64,000 bases of DNA from Dicyema japonicum (taxonomy: Eukaryota; Dicyemida; Rhombozoa; Dicyemidae). The stretch spans positions 102,974 through 166,973 of the forward strand of contig RDEW01000078.1 of NCBI GenBank assembly GCA_011109175.1. Direction: 5' to 3'. The stretch's first letter is position 1, and every line of letters starts with the position of its first letter. The notes under the pieces were generated by a model. It did no database searches. It worked only from the letters and a program-made list of their open reading frames with translations, and was not told where the DNA came from. Positions 58,208-64,000 of this stretch are shown here, one piece after another. The position numbers were made by a program, and so were the translations under genes.

Positions 58208-60708
58208 ATGAGCAAACTTTTTATTCTGATATGCGACAATGACTGTAAAACTGATAGAATATCTAAAATGGATATATCTTCATGTATTTTGAGGACTGGA
58301 GTCCGGTATCTTTATAATAGCCTACGTAAGAAGAATTCCTTCCAATGGGGTTATTCTTTCTTGGGTGATTCCCCACCTACAAACTGGTTAGACTTTAATA
58401 TTCAAAATTATGATAAATTTCACAACAAATTGTGCAATCACCCAAAATCCCAATCGACAGCCCAAATTCTCTCAAAGTCACTTAAGGACCTCATTTCGGC
58501 CTCTCTCTGGGAGTCCCCTACCCTCATGTCACCCATTGGAAAGTTCTCCAGGACACCTTCTAAATTTTCCAAACTTCCATCTGGTTATATAAAGCACGTT
58601 ATTGTGATTGGAAGAATTCCTGAGGAGAACTCTGAAATTGCAGACTTTTTTGAAATATCCTTTGAAGATGCCGGAAATGTTGTCAGAAAGGCTGGAAATT
58701 TGATTTTCCGTGAAAATATTTGCAAGATTCTGAAGAACAAGAAGATTGATTTGTTTTGGCTTAAATTTGGAAGTACTGGGAGGATAACAAACGTAATTGA
58801 CTCTGTCTTGGGTAAAGTTAATGGTAAAGTAATGAATATTTGCGACTTTATTGACTTTCCTTCTTCCTTGTGTGGATTCTCCAGTTTTGTTTATGAATCT
58901 TTCTACAAAAAAACAAGAAAGTCTCCAAAATCTTTCATATCTGTTCTTAAATTTTTTGGGAGTGACAAAACCGCTTGGTTACTTGAATTACATCCACTAA
59001 AAGACTTTATGGAGTTAAATGAGTTAATAGTTATAGCCCACGTGGATAGAAAAGTCAGTCTTGTCCATTTTATTGATAAATTTTCAAATTATCTATTCTT
59101 AGCTCATGTTAATATTGTATTATCAATTATTTTATTATAGAATGTTGATGAATCAGCTACCCACGTGGATAGATATCACAGAGAGTCTAATAATTTGGTA
59201 GGGTGTGTGTAATGTATTAGATATTACTCTGTGATGGGAAATTATGGATACTTTGTTGGCAGGACAAAATAATGAACTATGCCTTCATTTACTCCCTCAG
59301 ACTGTCCTCTCATTTCCTTAGTGATGATGAGTCTGGTACCACTTTTAGACATGATTACATTGAGCCTATGTACAATAACATGACTAATGACTGCTTTCAA
59401 TATTTTGAGGATGATCTGTGGATTGAGGACATTATTATGTCTGAGGATGACGATTTCTATAACATTGAAGAGACTGTAATACCAACCACTGATAAAATAG
59501 ACTGTTTGGTGGTGTTTTATTTGACAGTTACTGGGATGGAAGGGGACTGGTTCCTACTGTGGCAGGGGAAGTGATCTCAGAATGGAGGAGACATAGTTAC
59601 GTTGAGTTGTTGGATAGACTAAAAAGTGCTGCCAAAATGTATTGGGTTGGTGGAAATGTAAGGTTTTTTGATAATTTAGTGGGAACACAATTTGGGAGTA
59701 TTCATAGGGGGTAACCTTGTTCTGGAATTCAATAGCCTCAAGGATCAACTGTTCATAGGAGTAATTGATGCTGATGAGTAGTCTTTGCTGTTATTTAGAT
59801 TTATGTTTCAACTGCTCCTTCATTTTGAGGCTAAGGTACTCCAGATTGGGGGTTATGAACCGTTTACAGTCGACGAGGTCGTATTATACGATAGTTTAGA
59901 TTGATTCAGTTTTGGGGGCAATTTCTTTAAAGTTTGGACCTCCCACAGTGGCTAAGTTTATTAAGATTTTGTATGAAATGTATGGATTTTCTTTATTTTA
60001 GGTATTACGATGCCCTTCCTGACGTTGTTGAGAGGATATACGATTTTTTGATGGTGGATCTGCCTGATAGGTCACTTGAGGATATACATGACAATATGTT
60101 TGATGAAAAACTGATGTCTCCATTTCCCTCACTTGATAATACTAGCACATATTCCCAAATGTTATGTTTATGTTAATTTTAGGTCTCCTCGTTCACGAAT
60201 GTCCGCCCAGGCTGGTTGCAAACTCGACAAGGTACCAAAAATATGCATTCCATACTGTAATGAATACTCATGCGAGGCTAATATGGGTCGGCTGGATTTA
60301 TAATTAATAGATCCTGTTATTGAACGGATGAGGGATGAAACTTACTTTGGAGGGAAAAAGAGACCATCTAATGTAGGAGAGAGTTCTCAGTTATCAGAAT
60401 CTGAAAGATCGCGTGTTAAACGAAGGAGAATTATGAAAATTGTGGAGGAGACCCCTGAAAAGTACCAGGGAATGTCGGTGTTCCAAATTAGAAAGAGATA
60501 TGACTCTGACGAAGTTGTATGTGAGACACCTCCGAAGGAAGGGATGTCTGTGTTGGGAGAATTTGAAAACTATAATAATTCGTTTTATGGAGGGAATGCA
60601 ATCTCAAGGATTCTTAAAAAGTCAGAAGAGACTCAAAAAATGTCTGTTGTGAATCCAAGTCCTAGAAAAGTTAGCAGAAGTCTGTTTGAAGAATTCTTTG
60701 AGGATTGA
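58208..60708 (+). CDS. Ticrr: Treslin/TICRR, replication-initiation factor
   Basis: Treslin (Sld3 counterpart) loads CDC45 at origins after CDK phosphorylation and TopBP1 binding. ATG at 58208; 310 open codons form the N-terminal domain with KKNSFQWGYSFLGDSPPTNW, SASLWESPTLMSPI, KHVIVIGRIPEEN and KNKKIDLFWLKFGS, in the same order as vertebrate Treslin. Later: KFIKILYEMYYDALPDVVER (22-nt intron near 59981-60002), the M domain-like helices, a 22-nt intron near 60160-60183, then a basic tail with RSRVKRRRIMKIVEETPEK, CETPPKEG and PSPRKVSRSLFEEFFED. The length is far below the vertebrate protein: the long disordered C terminus is reduced to about 130 residues. Exons between 59140 and 59930 are not all resolved. 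The assignment rests on remembered family order. Confidence 0.65.
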
Positions 60709-60829
60709 ATTATTTATATTTAAATTAACCTTTTGTTACCTTATGATGTTTATGAAATATTAAGATCACCACATTATTCAAATTAACACCTAACACTTTT
60801 GGTGGTAATCCGACCATAGAGACTGTCAC

Positions 60830-61055
60830 ATTTAAGGGTGGACTTGGGTGTACCAGCAAATCGTGTGATAGGGAAATATTTCATGTAAAAGGAAGATTAT
60901 TCTAAGGAAGACCCAGGACAACTCTACCTTCCACGTTAAATGAAGAATTAAAAGCGTCGACTGAAAACGGCCGACAATCTCGATGAATTAAGAGAACTTG
61001 CAAAAAGGATGAGGCTGGTGGTACAAAGGGGGGGACAAGGTAACTTGAATTGACT
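60830..61055 (+). mobile_element. 3' fragment of RTE/CR1-like element
   Basis: LDELRELAKR and flanking residues correspond to LEDLRTDAQNRGRWRRLVKQ at 50855-50920. Only the last 70 or so codons are left. Confidence 0.55.
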
Positions 61056-61389
61056 TTTTGTTTTTTATTTGTCATCGGCAGTGTCGATAATAATAGTTAC
61101 TTTATATTATAGCACTCCTGCCGATTTCTTTAATTATACCGTCATTGATTTTTCACACATCAAAAAAGCCTGAAACCGTCACCAATCCCAAGGATTATGC
61201 TCGGACGACACCTTTTCTGGTTTGATGGAATCTGATCCTGACTGGGGACGTCAAAATAGATCCATGGCCCCATGCTGGTATAACCTTTTACCAGAGGATA
61301 ACTTACAACATCGAATTCGATAATTCCACTTACTAAATACCACAATCTTATATATGGGAGATAGAAACTCCGTAGTATGCTCAATCCAC

Positions 61390-61910
61390 TTACAAAGACG
61401 TTTGACTCAGTCCCAAGAAAGATAGTAAAAAAAAGATCTTTGATGTCCTAACTAAGTCTGAGTGAGATGAATTGCAAAATTCCTTAACGAAAAAGAGCTT
61501 TATCAAATCCTGCTAAGTCTATATAATTCCTGACAAAATTATGTCCCATAAAGATCTTTTTGTCGCCGATCCTGTTTAACTTATTCTTGATCGATTTGCT
61601 CATCGATTTATCACCGAATCCAGAGAAGACACTTTAATCTTAACCTATTCTGACGACAATAAATTAACTTCTAAAGATCGGCGTATCCAGAACCTGAAAA
61701 ACGTTTAAAATCTGCTCGATGGGATCAATCGTTTGATTAGGTTTGGTAAAAAGTAATTCACTATGCTATTCATGTCAAACAGGAAATTGACGAATTCTAC
61801 CCCTTCCCAATGGGAAATAAATATTCTACTCTCCAATGACTAAATATGTAGAAAGTATACTCTTGCCAAAGAAAATTCTTGTGATCTGAAATGTCTGAGT
61901 GTTGTTGTGA
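61390..61910 (+). mobile_element. Jockey-like RT fragment
   Basis: KTFDSVPRKIVKK (61396-61435) and LSPILFNLFLIDL (61560-61600) are two RT blocks; the YADD region is degraded (LTYSDDN near 61645). Frames are broken. Confidence 0.6.
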
Positions 61911-61955
61911 AGAGGCCTGATAAAATAATCATTTTTATTAATAAAATCCCAATAA

Positions 61956-64000
61956 TTATACCCTATATATTAAATATTTTTGGAGGTTGTGTTCATTTTG
62001 TTTGACAAAAAAAATAGCATATAACTTAGTTCCAGTGATAAAGAAGAGACTGAATGATCCGTGAATTGTAATGATGAGATAGTCAATAAAGACAGCATAG
62101 ATTGGATCTGATTTACCAAGACTGGGAATATACATGAGCCATATTACGAAGATTAGTATAATCAATCCAATAATGGCTTTAGCCTCACTATAATTTTTGT
62201 TGCTCTTTCGTTTAGAATATGATATAAACCCAATGACAAAAATAGGCCACAGTGTCGAAAAAACAAGTATAGGTAATCTAAATTTACCTTTGAGACACAG
62301 AGGATATTTTTGTTTGGTATTACCAATAATTTTAATATAATACTGTATTTGGCTATTGTAAGTGATACCATAATTGATTATAACCTTTGAATTTTAAATA
62401 TTATATTACCTGAATGAATATTAAAAGAAATGTGAAAATAAAAGTAAAATAAAAGTCTTTTCTTATTGCTAACTTATTTTCCTCGGGAGTCAGGATTTGA
62501 ATAGGCATTTTATTTCTGTAAATTTTGATGATTCTAACAAGAAGTGACAAATAAATTATTGAGACTGAAATACTCGGAAGAAAAAAGTACATCTAATTAC
62601 AGCATAAATCATACCCAACATAAATTATCAACATAATATAGAAATGTGAATAAACCAGAGAAATATGTAATATATTTTGATGTCAATAAATTTATGTGGA
62701 CTGACAAATCTGTGTAGACAAACAAATCACAATTTATTTTATACATGAAAATTATTGTAAATATAAAAATCACAACAATATCCGCTGTCATTACATACAA
62801 TATTATTATTTTAACATTTTTTTCAAGAATGTAGGTTGTCGGCTGGATTTTTAACACACCTACATTAAAATAATAATTACTGATTTAAATATTTACTAAG
62901 AGGAATCATTTCCGATGGACATTTTATACAACTTTTTGTTTTATCGTCCAAATATTCAAAATTGTCACATTTTTTACAAAGAAAACACGAAGCCGAAACA
63001 AGTAACTTTTTATATCCATAATCACAATCTTTTTTACCTCCTGATATTTTTTTAGTCCATCCAATTTCAAATAAATCGTACACAGCTTGATTTTCAGATT
63101 TACCCTGAGGAAGATGATTTTCTGTGGATTATTTATTTTTCCGTTATTTAAAAAAGTAAAATGTGGATTTATTCTATTTGCTCCTTTCATCATTTCTGCC
63201 GTAATATTTGAACAAGTTGAATTATTAAAACACCGTTCATGTAAATCAGCTACAAGAATGATAGCCGTAGCCAAGTTCAACTCGTAAATATCATTATCAG
63301 CTTTGTTCAAAATTTTGATATATTTATTCATTTTTTGATACTCAAAATTTGGGAAGTTATTTGAAATAATGTACAAGTTCGGAATATTAGGAAAATGTTT
63401 TTTTCTTAAAATGTCCAATGGGAATAGCGACAATAATATTTTCAAACACTTTATCTTTAAAATGATTCAAGACTTTGATGACATATCTCTGACTTCCAAT
63501 TATAATAGTATTCTCATCACTACTTATATTCATTTTTTTTGCTACACACATGTTTCTATTATTTAATTTTCTAATAAAATCATTTAATTCATTCTGATTA
63601 ACTCTATTCGCAAATAATCTGACTATATTTCCATTAATTGGTTTGAAGAGTATTTCGAGAGATTCTATCAATTTTTCTGTAAACACAAAATATGACAATT
63701 TTAATCTGAATTTTGATTCATCACTTTCATAATCAAAAAGTCGGTCAAATTTTGTAGTTTTTATTTCAATGCCATAATCAAACATCTGAATAACAAAATT
63801 GATTAAAGTTCTGGTACAACTTTTAATTTGCAATATATCTTGATTTTGTGAATATTTAGTATCCAACTCTGTGTTAACATATTCCTTAATCTCTGATCTA
63901 ACAATTGATCCATTGTAATCATATATTATCTCGAAACTCAATTTAAGTGAATAATCACTAACTATATTATCTATTAATTTCTTAAATATACTTCTTCCAT
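61956..64000 (-). CDS. Class C G-protein-coupled receptor (mGluR/CaSR-like), N terminus outside window
   Basis: Minus strand, entering from the right edge. 63100-64000: extracellular Venus-flytrap half (INFVIQMFDYGIEI, NTIIIGSQRYVIKVLNHF, then NNFPNFEYQKMNKYIKILN). 62877-63083: cysteine-rich linker, with SCFLCKKCDNFEYLDDKTKSC and IKCP, matching the NCD3G domain. 61956-62860: seven hydrophobic segments. TM3 and loop SIIYLSLLVRIIKIYRNK matches the class C pattern, TM6 follows NYSEAKAIIGLIIL...WLMYIPS (mGluR NFNEAKxxxF...IIWLAFxP) and TM7 precedes FFVKQNEHN. A one-base break sits at the T run 63398-63404 (plus strand); other frame changes may be short introns. Ligand residues cannot be judged. 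Confidence 0.8.

Overview
The window is eukaryotic and AT-rich, with small single-copy animal genes scattered among decayed transposons. The clearest clue to the host is splicing. Almost every intron I can place by matching the flanking protein to its family is 21-29 nt long, with GT...AG ends and often a pyrimidine-rich 3' end. In the helicase gene at the left edge, four introns are exactly 23 nt and a fifth is 24 nt. Metazoan gene content plus introns this short fits a dicyemid mesozoan (or another highly reduced lophotrochozoan parasite such as an orthonectid). This is an inference from architecture, not a database match.

Host genes, left to right: 3' part of a DEAH-box RNA helicase (1-1424 +); U3-55K/RRP9 (9339-10791 -); PLAA/DOA1 (14465-16798 -); WDR6 (19245-22359 +); a small unassigned gene (25306-25844 +); a ZIP-type metal transporter (26810-27588 -); SEC61 alpha (31172-32782 +); an armadillo-type protein, possibly Inscuteable (34975-36541 +); an unassigned gene carrying a 17-residue tandem repeat (40782-42205 -); an MBOAT1/2-type lysophospholipid acyltransferase (53587-55092 +); NDUFS4 of complex I (56213-56799 +); Treslin/TICRR (58208-60708 +); and a class C GPCR running off the right edge (61956-64000 -). 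They are mostly housekeeping functions: ribosome biogenesis, ubiquitin/p97 pathway, tRNA modification, ER translocation, lipid remodelling, respiration and replication initiation. I see no operon-like arrangement.

Mobile DNA fills most of the rest. Three non-LTR retrotransposon types are present: (1) elements with a CCHC knuckle and a restriction-like endonuclease (about 2.8-6.9 kb and 8.0-9.1 kb, both minus); (2) elements with an apurinic-type endonuclease and an RTE/CR1-like RT (13.4-14.2, 16.9-19.1, 29.6-31.0, 48.9-51.0 and 60.8-61.1 kb); (3) jockey-like elements (39.2-40.5, 42.4-43.3, 46.5-48.6, 51.0-53.1 and 61.4-61.9 kb). The 51.0 kb jockey-like copy carries a 2A ribosome-skipping motif near its N terminus. 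A Tc1-type DNA transposon with perfect 27-bp inverted repeats sits inside a type 1 element, and a SINE-like unit sits inside the Tc1. There are two dispersed short-repeat families, one tRNA-derived (about 315 bp, with a 16-bp target duplication at 53.1-53.5 kb) and one about 330-350 bp of unknown head (18-bp and 10-bp target duplications).

Conserved genes repeatedly show single-base frame shifts, mostly at C, G, A or T runs. Three single-N positions at 46.7, 47.4 and 48.2 kb each lie at the junction of a near-identical duplication. Both suggest base-level and join errors in the assembly rather than wholesale gene death, so broken genes here should not be called pseudogenes without read support.
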